Source: Exercitatus varius
Lineage (GTDB): Bacteria > Pseudomonadota > Gammaproteobacteria > Enterobacterales > Pasteurellaceae
Assembly: GCF_029577735.1 (NCBI RefSeq)
Contig: NZ_JARQTO010000019.1
Location: 1-10,467 of the forward strand
Direction of reading: 5' to 3'
DNA length: 10,467 nt
Part shown: positions 1-8,080 of the stretch, piece after piece
How the letters are laid out: every line of letters begins with the position of its first letter
How positions within the stretch are numbered: the stretch's first letter is position 1
Made by a program: the position numbers and the translations under genes
The notes under the pieces: model-generated
What the model was told of the DNA's origin: nothing
The model's input: the letters and a program-made list of their open reading frames with translations, nothing else
Databases searched by the model: none

Positions 1-71
1 TCAAACGTAAAGAAGTGGCGCGCGTTAACATGACGCCGCATCCGGTGGAATTCGAGTTGTATTATGCCTAA
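1..71 (+). CDS. 3' end of an unidentified gene (partial)
   Basis: An open frame enters from the left edge. The first complete codon is at position 3, and 22 residues precede a TAA at 69-71. The tail ends in HPVEFELYYA. It is the only plus-strand coding end here, it converges on gltD, and a hairpin with a T-run follows 16 bases after the stop, as expected for a real gene end. Codon choice is like that of the neighbouring genes. I do not recognise the family from so short a tail and assign no function. The call rests on the frame, stop and terminator only. Confidence 0.55.
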   Translation, partial: KRKEVARVNMTPHPVEFELYYA

Positions 72-87
72 TCCGGCATGATGAATT

Positions 88-117
88 AAAAAGAGTGGGA
101 AATTCCCGCGCTTTTTA
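88..117 (+). terminator. Rho-independent terminator of the left-edge gene
   Basis: An imperfect inverted repeat is centred on the palindrome GGGAAATTCCC (97-107). AAAAAG-type and CTTTTT arms extend it on both sides, with one mismatch and one G-T pair. The right arm ends in a run of five T at 112-116. It lies just after the stop codon of the left-edge plus-strand gene. Confidence 0.5.
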
Positions 118-141
118 TGTGAAGAAAAAACTCGTCAAAAA

Positions 142-155
142 TCGCCCGCACTTTT
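142..155 (-). other. Variant DNA uptake sequence
   Basis: Read on the minus strand this is AAAAGTGCGGGCGA. It matches the Haemophilus-type uptake sequence AAGTGCGGT except that the final core T is G. The same variant occurs at 1685-1698 and 6267-6280. It lies in the intergenic region between the left-edge gene and gltD. Confidence 0.5.
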
Positions 156-171
156 AACAAAAAAATATAAA

Positions 172-203
172 AAAACGCTGAAACCGTCCGTTTTCAGCGT
201 TTT
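172..203 (-). terminator. Terminator of gltD, probably bidirectional
   Basis: A perfect 12-bp stem, AAAACGCTGAAA (172-183) paired with TTTCAGCGTTTT (192-203), encloses an 8-base loop. On the minus strand, downstream of the gltD stop at 225, the stem is followed by a long T-rich tract (complement of the A-run at 157-175). On the plus strand it is followed by TTTATT. It can therefore end both the gltD transcript and read-through from the converging left-edge gene. Confidence 0.8.
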
Positions 204-224
204 ATTTATTGCCAGCGGCCGATT

Positions 225-1631
225 TTATACCGCTAGAAATTCCATGATACTCTGCGCCGCTTCGCGTCCTTCTGCGATTGCGGTGACAACTAAATCCGAA
301 CCGCGGGTAACATCGCCGCCGGCAAAAATTTTCGGATTGGCAGTTTGTTGTTTCAACCCGCCGTTGCTCTCGATACGGCCCCGTTTATCCGTTGTTACGC
401 CGACGGACGTCAACCACGGCATCGGGTGCGGAGCGAAACCGAAAGCGACGATAACCGCATCACAAGGAATGATTTCTTCACTTCCTTCAATTACTTCCGC
501 TCTGCGCCGACCGTTAGCGTCCGCTTCGCCCATTCGGGTTTTGACGATTTTAATACCGCTCACTTTGCCCAGCGCGTCCGTTTCAATTTCAATAGGTTGC
601 GCATTAAACCGAAACTCGACGCCTTCTTCTTTGGCATTGTGATATTCTTTTTTCGAACCCGGCATATTGGCGGCATCGCGACGGTAAACGCAAGTCACCT
701 CCGCGGCATTCTGACGAGCGGCCGTCCGCACGCAGTCCATCGCCGTATCGCCGCCGCCGAGCACCACCACCCGTTTGCCTTCCATGCTGACATAATCGGG
801 CGCACTGAAACCGAGCAAGTGCTGCGTATTGCCGATCAAAAACGGTAAAGCGGAATATACGCCTTGCGCTTCTTCGTTCGGAATATCCGCTTGCATGCCG
901 CGATAAGTTCCCACGCCGAGAAAAACGGCATCGTACCGCTCCACCAATTCATCCAAAAGCACATTTTTACCGATTTCCGCACCCAATTCGAACTTCACGC
1001 CCATTTCGCTAAAAATCTCGCGCCGTTTGCTCATGACGCTTTTTTCCAGTTTGAACGCCGGAATACCGAAGGTGAGCAAACCGCCGATTTCCTGCTGGCG
1101 TTCATAAACGGTCACATCCACGCCGTTGCGGATCAACACATCGGCACAGCCCAAACCCGCCGGACCGGCGCCGATCACCGCCACTTTTTTGCCGCTTTTC
1201 GGAATATTTTTTACGCTCGGTTTCCAGCCCATGGCGAAGGCCTTTTCGGTGATATATTTTTCCACGTTGCCGATGGTGACCGCGCCGAATTCGGCGTTCA
1301 GCGTGCAATCACCTTCGCATAAACGATCCTGCGGGCACACTCGTCCGCAGACTTCCGGCAGGCTGTTGGTGGAATGCGCCAATTCCGCCGCTTCGATAAT
1401 ACGCCCTTCATTGGCAAGCCGCAGCCAGTTGGGGATATTGTTATGTAACGGACACTTATTCTGACAATAAGGATTGCCGCATGCCAAACAACGATCCGCC
1501 TGCGATTGCGCCTGCGCTTCGGTGAACATTTGGTAAATTTCGATAAACTCGGTTTTTCTTGTATTTAGCGGGATTTTCGGCGGATCCACGCGCGGCAAAT
1601 CGATAAACTGATAAACATTTCCACGACCCAT
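225..1631 (-). CDS. gltD: NADPH-glutamate synthase small (beta) subunit
   Basis: This is the 468-residue beta subunit of bacterial glutamate synthase. It takes electrons from NADPH through FAD and passes them over iron-sulfur centres to GltB, in the cytoplasm. The N-terminus VYQFIDLPRVDPPK nearly matches E. coli GltD. Two cysteine clusters for 4Fe-4S binding are visible: C48, C51, C56, C60 and C95, C99, C105, C109. The FAD dinucleotide fold is at GAGPAG (154-159) and the NADPH site at GGGDTAMDCVR (291-301). A C-terminal FAD segment, IFAGGDVTRGSD, lies near residue 435. Length is normal for the family. I chose the ATG at 1631 because AAGGA lies seven bases upstream and because GltD homologues begin at this point. 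A TTG five codons earlier is not needed. gltB lies 93 bases upstream on the same strand, so the two are probably co-transcribed and assemble together. Confidence 0.97.
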   Translation of the reverse strand: MGRGNVYQFIDLPRVDPPKIPLNTRKTEFIEIYQMFTEAQAQSQADRCLACGNPYCQNKCPLHNNIPNWLRLANEGRIIEAAELAHSTNSLPEVCGRVCPQDRLCEGDCTLNAEFGAVTIGNVEKYITEKAFAMGWKPSVKNIPKSGKKVAVIGAGPAGLGCADVLIRNGVDVTVYERQQEIGGLLTFGIPAFKLEKSVMSKRREIFSEMGVKFELGAEIGKNVLLDELVERYDAVFLGVGTYRGMQADIPNEEAQGVYSALPFLIGNTQHLLGFSAPDYVSMEGKRVVVLGGGDTAMDCVRTAARQNAAEVTCVYRRDAANMPGSKKEYHNAKEEGVEFRFNAQPIEIETDALGKVSGIKIVKTRMGEADANGRRRAEVIEGSEEIIPCDAVIVAFGFAPHPMPWLTSVGVTTDKRGRIESNGGLKQQTANPKIFAGGDVTRGSDLVVTAIAEGREAAQSIMEFLAV

Positions 1632-1638
1632 TTTTTCT

Positions 1639-1643
1639 TCCTT
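1639..1643 (-). promoter_or_regulatory. Ribosome binding site deciding the gltD start
   Basis: On the minus strand AAGGA is followed by seven bases and then ATG at 1631. This favours the protein start MGRGNVYQ over the in-frame TTG at 1646, which would lie within the binding site itself. Confidence 0.75.
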
Positions 1644-1684
1644 CAATTCTGATCTTCCGTTTCGTCACTTCGCACTTCAACCCT

Positions 1685-1698
1685 AAAAGTGCGGGCGA
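1685..1698 (+). other. Variant DNA uptake sequence between gltB and gltD
   Basis: AAAAGTGCGGGCGA followed by TTTTTG has the core and T-rich flank of a Haemophilus-type uptake sequence, with G in place of the last core T. It is the main feature of the 93-base gltB-gltD gap. A weak CCTAA/TTAGG repeat surrounds it, but I do not call a terminator there. Confidence 0.5.
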
Positions 1699-1724
1699 TT
1701 TTTGTTAGGTTTTTTTCTGGCTTC

Positions 1725-4700
1725 TTATTGCGTCACTTCGCGCAATTCACTGACGCTGCGGCGTTTATGTCCGAGCAAAGCGTCAACTTCATTGGCTTTC
1801 GGTTTGACTAACACGAATTTCTCCACATAACGATCCCAATGACTGAGAATTTGTTCGCCGATACGGCTGTGGGTTAATTCCACATGGCGGGCGATAAGAC
1901 CGCGCAAGTGTTCCTGATGAGTGGCTAATTCGACAATACTCAGACCTTTGACCAATTCGCCGTTAATGCGGCTGCGGAATTTGCCGTCCACGTCCAGCAC
2001 ATAAGCAAAACCGCCGGTCATGCCCGCGCCGAAGTTAATTCCGGTTTTACCGAGAACGGTCACTACGCCGCCGGTCATATATTCGCAACCGTTATCGCCG
2101 ATGCCTTCCACTACCGCCAATGCGCCCGAATTCCGCACGGCAAAACGCTCGCCGGCGCGGCCGGATAAGAACAACTCGCCGCCCGTGGCGCCGTACAGAC
2201 AGGTATTACCGGCAATGGTCGCTTCTTCCGCTTTAAAGGATACGCCGTTGTGCGGTTTAATCACGATACGGCCGCCCGCCATGCCTTTGCCCACGTAATC
2301 GTTAGCGTCGCCCGTCAAATTCAGCTGCACGCCGCCCGCCAGCCAGACGCCGAAACTTTGTCCTGCGGTGCCGGTCAGATTAATGTTAAACGTTTGTAGC
2401 GGATTGCCGCGATTGCCGTAACGCTGCGCGATAATGCCCGATAATGTGGCGCCGACGGAGCGATCCACATTGCTGATATCCAAATCCATTTCACAGCAAA
2501 GCCCGTTCTGCAAGGCTTCCTGCGCCTGTTCAACAATCGCCTTATTCAACAGCCCTTTATCAAAAGGCGCATTATTTTGCGTACAATAAGGCGCGCTGCC
2601 TTGCGGGACGATAGGCGAATAAAGCAATTTGGTTAAATCCAGACCGCGTTGTTTACCGCTGCGACCGTCGATAATTTCCAATAAATCCGTACGACCGATA
2701 AGATCCGTCAGTTTTTCCGCGCCAAGCTGCGCTAAAATCTCACGCACGTCCTGTGCGATAAATTTAAAGAAGTTCATCACTTTCTCGGGCAAACCGTGAT
2801 AATGCTTGCCGCGTAAGGTTTCATCCTGCGTAGCAATACCGGTTGCGCAGTTGTTTAGGTGACAAATCCGCAGATAACGACAACCTAACGCCACCATCGG
2901 TCCGGTACCGAAACCGAAACTTTCCGCGCCTAAAATCGCCGCTTTCACAATATCCAGGCCGGTTTTTAATCCGCCGTCCACCTGCAAACGCACTTTATGG
3001 CGCAGATTATTTTCGACCAAAGCCTGCTGCGCCTCGGCTAATCCGAGTTCCCACGGCGATCCGGCATATTTCACACTGGATAACGGGCTGGCGCCGGTGC
3101 CGCCGTCATAACCGGCAATGGTAATTAAATCCGCATAGGCTTTCGCGACGCCGGTGGCGATGGTGCCCACGCCCGGTAAAGACACCAATTTCACCGAAAT
3201 CAACGCTTTCGGATTGATCTGTTTCAAATCGAAGATCAATTGCGCTAAATCTTCAATGGAATAAATATCATGATGCGGCGGCGGTGAAATCAGGGTGGAA
3301 CCCGGCACCGCATAGCGTAATTGGGCGATATAAGGCGTAACTTTATCCCCCAGCAACTGACCGCCTTCGCCCGGTTTTGCGCCCTGCGCCACTTTAATTT
3401 GAATCACTTCCGCGCTCATTAAATAGGCCGGCGTCACGCCGAAACGACCGGAAGCCACCTGTTTAATTTTGGAGACTTTTTCCGTGCCGTAGCGTTTCGG
3501 ATCCTCTCCGCCTTCACCGGAGTTGGAATAACCGCCCAAACGGTTCATCGCCGTCGCCAGCGCTTCGTGCGCTTCAGGGCTCAACGCCCCGATGGACATC
3601 GCCGCGCTGTCAAAACGTTTATACAGATTTTCCGCCGGTTCCACCTTGTTCACGTCTATCGGTTGAGTATTTTCGGTTTTCAGACGCAACATATCGCGGA
3701 TAGTCGTCACCGGTCGGTTATTCACCGCATCGCGATACCGTTTATAGTTTTCATATTCTCCCGAATTCACCGCAGCCTGTAACGTATTGACCACTTGCGG
3801 ATTGTAAGCGTGATATTCTCCCTGCGGTTTAAATTTCAGATAACCGCCCATTTCCAAGTCCTGACTGCGTCGCCAGGCGCGTTGACGCGTCATGCCGATT
3901 TGTTGATGCAAATCATCGAAACAGGCGCCTTCGATACGACTGGTTATGCCCGGAAAACAAAGCGCGGTTACCTCGGAATTCATCCCCACCAATTCGAACA
4001 GGCGCGCACAACGATAGGAAGAAATGGTGGAAATCCCCATTTTCGACATAATTTTGTACAGCCCTTTATTGATGCCGTTGCGGAAATTCGCCATCACCAC
4101 CCGCAACGGTTTGTCAATGGCGCCGGCTTGCACCATGTGCGCCAGGCTTTCATACGCCAGATACGGATAAACCGCCGTCGCCCCTAAACCGATTAAAACG
4201 GCGAAATGGTGCGGATTACGCGCTTCGGCGGTTTCAACGATAATATTGGTATCGCAACGCAAATTCGCTTCTACCAGACAATTCTGCAACGCGCCCACCG
4301 CCAGCGCGCTCGGAATCGGTTGACGATCGGCGGCGATGTTGCGATCGGAAATCACCAATAAAACTGTGCCGTTTTTGACCGCACTTTTCGCCTGTTCGCA
4401 CAGATTTTCTATCGCCTGTTTAAGATTCATTTCATTGGGGTTATAAACGGCGTCCAACAGGCTGTGTTTATAATGTTCCGCCGGCAAACGTAAAATTTGC
4501 TGCATATCGGAATAAAGCAGAATCGGCGATTTAAAATTCACTCGATGAGACATGCCTTCCGCTTCGAAAAATACGCTCATTTCACGGCCGATGCTGGTGG
4601 AAAGCGACATTACGTGCGCTTCGCGCAACGGGTCGATAGGCGGATTAGTCACTTGTGCGAAATATTGGCGGAAATAATCGAACAGCACGCGCGGACGTTC

Positions 4701-6191
4701 GCTCAGCACCGCAAAAGGCGTGTCGTCGCCCATTGAGCCGACGGCTTCCTGGCCGTTTTCGCCCAGCACGCGCAAGATGCTTTCCAGCTCTTCCTGATCA
4801 TATAAAAACTGCTTCTGGTATATTTTTAAGGTATCCGCATCCATCGCCGCTTCGCCGATTTCATTTTCCGGTAATTGCTCGAAAGGAATTAAACGGCGTA
4901 CGTTTTTATCCAGCCATGCGCGATAAGGATGGCGCGCCTGCACTTCTTTATCGATTTCATCGGAATGCAAAAGTTTACCTTGCTGCGTATCGATCACCAG
5001 TAACTGTCCCGGCCCGACGCGGCCCTTTTCCACCACTTCGTCGGGAGCGTAATTCCAAATGCCGACTTCGGACGCCACGGTAATCAGCCGATCTTCGGTA
5101 ATCACGTAACGCGCCGGGCGCAAACCGTTGCGATCCAAGTTACAAGCCGCATAACGTCCGTCGGACAGCACGATTCCCGCCGGACCGTCCCAAGGTTCCA
5201 TGTGCATGGAATTGAAATCATAGAAAGCGCGTAAATCATCGCCCATATCCGGGTTATGCTGCCATGCGGGCGGAACCAATAAGCGCATGGCGCGGAATAA
5301 ATCCATGCCGCCGCACACAAACAGTTCCAGCATATTGTCCAGCGAACCGGAATCCGAACCGCTTTCGTCCACAAAAGGTGCGGCGCGCTGTAAATCGGGA
5401 ATCAGCGGCGTACGATATTTATAAGCCCGCGCTCTTGCCCATGCGCGGTTGCCGGAAATGGTATTGATTTCACCGTTATGCGCCAAATAACGAAACGGCT
5501 GCGCTAATTTCCAACGCGGTTGAGTGTTGGTGGAAAAACGCTGATGAAACAGGCAAATCGCCGATTGCATGCGCAGATCCGCCAAATCCAGATAAAACTT
5601 CGGCAAATCCTTCGGCATGCACAAGCCTTTGTAAATAATAGTTTGATTGGAAAAGCTACAAATATAAAAATCGGGATGATCGATACGCTTCTCGATACGA
5701 CGACGGGCAATAAACAAACGACGCTGCAAATCCTGCACCCGCCAACCGCTCGGCGCGTTGATAAACACCTGTTTGATCACCGGCATATCCGCCAGCGCAA
5801 TCGAACCCAACACCGCCGCATTAATCGGTACGTCGCGCCAATAGGCGATACCTAAAGTCTCTTCGGTAATTTCTTCATTGATAATCTGAATATAGGCTTT
5901 CGCCAGTTTTTCGTCTTGCGGTAAAAAAATTTGTCCCACGCCGAAATTGGCGGCCAGCGAAAAACCCTGTTCCGCGGCGATGGTACGGAAAAAACTTTCC
6001 GGCATTTGTAACGATAAACCGCAGCCGTCGCCGGTTTTACCGTCCGCTAAAATCGCGCCGCGATGCTGCATTCGGGATAAGCCTAAAATCGCATTGCGTA
6101 CGACTTTATGGCTTTGTACGCCGTCAATATTGGCGATAAGCCCGAAGCCGCAATTTTCACGTTCCAAGGAACGATCATAGAGCATTGTCAT
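1725..6191 (-). CDS. gltB: NADPH-glutamate synthase large (alpha) subunit
   Basis: This 1488-residue alpha subunit hydrolyses glutamine and channels the ammonia to 2-oxoglutarate, which is reduced to glutamate with electrons from GltD. Class II amidotransferase domain: Cys14 is the expected N-terminal nucleophile after removal of a 13-residue propeptide, with FHQRFSTNT (R218), HNGEIN (N239, G240) and GSDSGSLDN (D280). A linker domain follows. The FMN-binding synthase barrel is at about 810-1190 and includes SGEGGEDP, a GEGGQ loop (about 941-945) and PPPHHDIYS. The 3Fe-4S cysteines are C1104, C1110 and C1115 in CRYLRICHLNNC. A C-terminal glycine-rich beta-helix spans roughly 1270-1400. The start is the ATG at 6191, with AGGA eight bases upstream. 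The open frame continues further upstream into asnB, but that stretch does not resemble GltB. Oddities are a short propeptide (42 residues in E. coli) and Leu947 where the family normally has Pro. Confidence 0.97.
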   Translation of the reverse strand: MTMLYDRSLERENCGFGLIANIDGVQSHKVVRNAILGLSRMQHRGAILADGKTGDGCGLSLQMPESFFRTIAAEQGFSLAANFGVGQIFLPQDEKLAKAYIQIINEEITEETLGIAYWRDVPINAAVLGSIALADMPVIKQVFINAPSGWRVQDLQRRLFIARRRIEKRIDHPDFYICSFSNQTIIYKGLCMPKDLPKFYLDLADLRMQSAICLFHQRFSTNTQPRWKLAQPFRYLAHNGEINTISGNRAWARARAYKYRTPLIPDLQRAAPFVDESGSDSGSLDNMLELFVCGGMDLFRAMRLLVPPAWQHNPDMGDDLRAFYDFNSMHMEPWDGPAGIVLSDGRYAACNLDRNGLRPARYVITEDRLITVASEVGIWNYAPDEVVEKGRVGPGQLLVIDTQQGKLLHSDEIDKEVQARHPYRAWLDKNVRRLIPFEQLPENEIGEAAMDADTLKIYQKQFLYDQEELESILRVLGENGQEAVGSMGDDTPFAVLSERPRVLFDYFRQYFAQVTNPPIDPLREAHVMSLSTSIGREMSVFFEAEGMSHRVNFKSPILLYSDMQQILRLPAEHYKHSLLDAVYNPNEMNLKQAIENLCEQAKSAVKNGTVLLVISDRNIAADRQPIPSALAVGALQNCLVEANLRCDTNIIVETAEARNPHHFAVLIGLGATAVYPYLAYESLAHMVQAGAIDKPLRVVMANFRNGINKGLYKIMSKMGISTISSYRCARLFELVGMNSEVTALCFPGITSRIEGACFDDLHQQIGMTRQRAWRRSQDLEMGGYLKFKPQGEYHAYNPQVVNTLQAAVNSGEYENYKRYRDAVNNRPVTTIRDMLRLKTENTQPIDVNKVEPAENLYKRFDSAAMSIGALSPEAHEALATAMNRLGGYSNSGEGGEDPKRYGTEKVSKIKQVASGRFGVTPAYLMSAEVIQIKVAQGAKPGEGGQLLGDKVTPYIAQLRYAVPGSTLISPPPHHDIYSIEDLAQLIFDLKQINPKALISVKLVSLPGVGTIATGVAKAYADLITIAGYDGGTGASPLSSVKYAGSPWELGLAEAQQALVENNLRHKVRLQVDGGLKTGLDIVKAAILGAESFGFGTGPMVALGCRYLRICHLNNCATGIATQDETLRGKHYHGLPEKVMNFFKFIAQDVREILAQLGAEKLTDLIGRTDLLEIIDGRSGKQRGLDLTKLLYSPIVPQGSAPYCTQNNAPFDKGLLNKAIVEQAQEALQNGLCCEMDLDISNVDRSVGATLSGIIAQRYGNRGNPLQTFNINLTGTAGQSFGVWLAGGVQLNLTGDANDYVGKGMAGGRIVIKPHNGVSFKAEEATIAGNTCLYGATGGELFLSGRAGERFAVRNSGALAVVEGIGDNGCEYMTGGVVTVLGKTGINFGAGMTGGFAYVLDVDGKFRSRINGELVKGLSIVELATHQEHLRGLIARHVELTHSRIGEQILSHWDRYVEKFVLVKPKANEVDALLGHKRRSVSELREVTQ
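4375..4388 (-). other. DNA uptake sequence inside gltB
   Basis: On the minus strand this is AAAAGTGCGGTCAA, a perfect Haemophilus-type core (AAGTGCGGT) with the usual A/T-rich flank. It lies in frame in gltB and encodes the residues KSAVK in a poorly conserved linker segment. It supports assignment to a naturally competent Pasteurellaceae lineage. Confidence 0.8.
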
Positions 6192-6199
6192 AATTGTCT

Positions 6200-6205
6200 T
6201 CCTGC
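6200..6205 (-). promoter_or_regulatory. Ribosome binding site deciding the gltB start
   Basis: GCAGGA on the minus strand ends eight bases before the ATG at 6191. This supports MTMLYDRS as the start. A second ATG two codons later would lie too far from the site. Confidence 0.65.
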
Positions 6206-6237
6206 AAAATAGAGTAAAAGTAAAATTGCGTTTGATG

Positions 6238-6280
6238 AAAAGTGCGGTGAAAAAACGTTTAAAATTTTGCCCGCACTTTT
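6238..6280 (-). terminator. Inverted uptake-sequence pair between asnB and gltB
   Basis: AAAAGTGCGG (6238-6247) and its exact reverse complement CCGCACTTTT (6271-6280) enclose a 23-base A/T-rich loop. The left copy has the full plus-strand core AAGTGCGGT. The right copy, read on the minus strand, is the AAGTGCGGG variant. In Pasteurellaceae, paired uptake sequences after genes commonly double as terminators. Here the structure follows the asnB stop codon and lies 47 bases before gltB. Termination is inferred; the T-run after the stem on the minus strand is short, so some read-through into gltB is possible. Confidence 0.6.
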
Positions 6281-6295
6281 CGTGATAAAAATAAA

Positions 6296-7870
6296 TTATT
6301 TGCCGCTGTCGCCGTAGTTGCCCAACACGCGCGCGCTCGGATCGTTTACGTTGCAGCCTTCCCATGCTTTGTTCGGCATCCAGAAGTCTTTGATCCAATG
6401 CGCCCGGCCCGGATAGAATTTCTCAAAGATATCGCGATACAGCAAAGATTCTTTGGTAAACGGCGTGGCGTACGGATATTTATCCTTCGCCTGCGCCAGT
6501 TCTTCATCGGAATATTGCGCCTGTGCGTAAGCTTTCAGATGATCCACCATGGAATGCCCTACGGCGTCGCTGAAGGCGGCTTTTTCGCGGTAAAGAATGC
6601 TGTCGGGTAAATAATCCGCCCCTTCAAATGCCTTACGCAATAAGAACTTACCTTTGTTATAGCGGTTCATTTTGCGTTCCGGGTTAATGCGCATGGCGTA
6701 ATCCACAAAATCAATGTCGCCGAAAGGCACGCGCGCTTCCAATGAGTTGGCGGCAAGGCAACGATCGGCGCGCAACACGTCATACATATATAACTCGCGA
6801 ATGCGCTTTTGCGCTTCCTGCTGAAACGCCGCCGCACTCGGCGCAAAATCGGTGTATTTGTAACCGAAAATTTCATCGCTCACTTCGCCGGTCAATAACA
6901 CTTTCAGATCGGTATTTTCACGGATATATTGGCACACCAAATACATGCCGATACTGGCGCGTACGGTGGTAATATCCCAGGTTTCCAAATGCCAAATCAC
7001 TTTTTCAAGCGCCGCCAGCACATCGTCTTTGGTCATTATCACTTCGGTATGTTCCGCGCCTAAAAAATCCGCCACTTCTTTGGCATATTTCAGATCAATG
7101 GGATCAGTATCCATGCCCACCGCAAAGGTTTTAATCGGTTTATCGGAATGTTTCTGCGCAATGGCGCAAACCAACGAAGAATCCAAGCCGCCGCTTAACA
7201 GAAAACCCAACGGCGCATCCGCCGTTAAACGTTTAATCACGCCGGCTTCCAATTTTGCCCGCAGATTTTGCGCAATGGTTTCCACGTCCTGCTCCGATAC
7301 GGTTTTCGGATCGGCGATATCGTTATAACAAACGAATTTACCGTCGTGATAATAATGTCCCGGCGGAAACGGCGCCACTTCACGACAAAACGGCACTAAC
7401 GCTTTAGCTTCCGAAGCAAAGGCAATGCAACCCTGCTGATCATAACCGTAGAACATCGGACGAATGCCGATAGGATCGCGTCCCGCCCAGATTTCACCGC
7501 CGTCCACCAACACTACGGCGAATTCCGCATCCAGCATTTTCATCATAATTTCAAACCCGACGCGCTGATATAACGGAATCAGCACTTCACAATCGCTGCC
7601 GGAATGAAAAGCATAAGAACTTTGCAGCATGGCTTTCAATTGCTCGTAGTTATACACCTCGCCGTTGCAAATCAATTGAATCCCGTCGTGTTGAAAAGGT
7701 TGATTGCCGTTGCTGCTTAAATCCATAATGGACAAGCGGTGAAATCCCCAAATTCCGTTTGGTTCCACCGTTAAACTTTGATGATCGGGACCGCGATGAA
7801 TAAGCGAATCAAAGCCTTGTTGCAATTCCGCGGTTAATTGCTTGGCCGATGAAAACATAAACCCACACAT
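6296..7870 (-). CDS. asnB: Asparagine synthase (glutamine-hydrolysing)
   Basis: This cytoplasmic enzyme of 524 residues makes asparagine from aspartate, ATP and glutamine. Glutaminase domain: Cys2 is the nucleophile, exposed by removal of Met1, with RLSI (R45), NGEVYN (N69, G70, E71) and GSDCE (D93), the counterparts of R49, N74 and D98 in E. coli AsnB. Synthetase domain: ATP-pyrophosphatase loop SGGLDSS (226-232), the segment TTVRAS (301-306), GEVSDE (328-333) and a conserved lysine in YREKAAFSD. The C-terminal DPSARVLG matches the E. coli tail. It is about 30 residues shorter than the E. coli enzyme (554). It also has Val330 and a shortened FGYKY where E. coli has GEGSDE and FGGYLY, so it belongs to a divergent subgroup. 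The ATG at 7870 has AAGGA six bases upstream. Its own promoter region lies upstream and gltB lies downstream on the same strand. Confidence 0.95.
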   Translation of the reverse strand: MCGFMFSSAKQLTAELQQGFDSLIHRGPDHQSLTVEPNGIWGFHRLSIMDLSSNGNQPFQHDGIQLICNGEVYNYEQLKAMLQSSYAFHSGSDCEVLIPLYQRVGFEIMMKMLDAEFAVVLVDGGEIWAGRDPIGIRPMFYGYDQQGCIAFASEAKALVPFCREVAPFPPGHYYHDGKFVCYNDIADPKTVSEQDVETIAQNLRAKLEAGVIKRLTADAPLGFLLSGGLDSSLVCAIAQKHSDKPIKTFAVGMDTDPIDLKYAKEVADFLGAEHTEVIMTKDDVLAALEKVIWHLETWDITTVRASIGMYLVCQYIRENTDLKVLLTGEVSDEIFGYKYTDFAPSAAAFQQEAQKRIRELYMYDVLRADRCLAANSLEARVPFGDIDFVDYAMRINPERKMNRYNKGKFLLRKAFEGADYLPDSILYREKAAFSDAVGHSMVDHLKAYAQAQYSDEELAQAKDKYPYATPFTKESLLYRDIFEKFYPGRAHWIKDFWMPNKAWEGCNVNDPSARVLGNYGDSGK

Positions 7871-8080
7871 AACTTATCCTTAGTTTTAGTTTTAAATTGA
7901 AATACAGTTTGAATAAAAATCACAGAAAATCAATTTTTAGTGAAATAAATTTACCAAAAAAGCTAATTTAATTATAATTCATCTAAATAAATTGCAAAAT
8001 AATAAAATATTTTTTAATAAAAATGAGATTTGTGCCATTTTGATAATCCTGAACCGTTTCGACTATAACCATAATTCGGA
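7871..8080. other. AT-rich intergenic region upstream of asnB
   Basis: This is a non-coding, strongly A/T-biased region between asnB and the uptake-sequence pair. Apart from the asnB ribosome binding site and the candidate promoter, it holds only short low-complexity palindromes such as AAAATATTTT near 8005. A plus-strand open frame crossing it has no ribosome binding site, no protein-like composition, and runs into the IS remnant, so I see no gene here. Confidence 0.5.
7971..7998 (-). promoter_or_regulatory. Probable sigma-70 promoter of asnB
   Basis: On the minus strand a perfect -10 box TATAAT (7976-7971) is preceded, 16 bases upstream, by TTTGCA (7998-7993), or 15 bases upstream by TTGCAA. 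It lies about 100 bases before the asnB start codon in a strongly AT-rich stretch, where chance matches are common. The -10 box is the stronger part of the evidence. I see no operator that I can name. Confidence 0.45.

Noticed and set aside
244..1464. Several plus-strand open frames opposite gltD
   Set aside because: They are antisense to a clearly conserved gene, lack ribosome sites and protein-like composition, and vanish as independent genes once gltD is accepted.
2020..6180. Plus-strand and alternative minus-strand open frames across gltB
   Set aside because: gltB is intact and conserved over its full length. The other frames are by-products of its codon bias.
6192..6398. In-frame N-terminal extension of GltB by 69 codons into asnB
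   Set aside because: The extension passes through a hairpin and the antiparallel-frame end of asnB, has no resemblance to GltB, and the ATG at 6191 has a good ribosome site.
7871..7990. FNR, CRP or Lrp operator upstream of asnB
   Set aside because: TTGAT and TGTGA-like half sites occur, but no properly spaced palindrome is present, and the region is too AT-rich for weak matches to mean anything.
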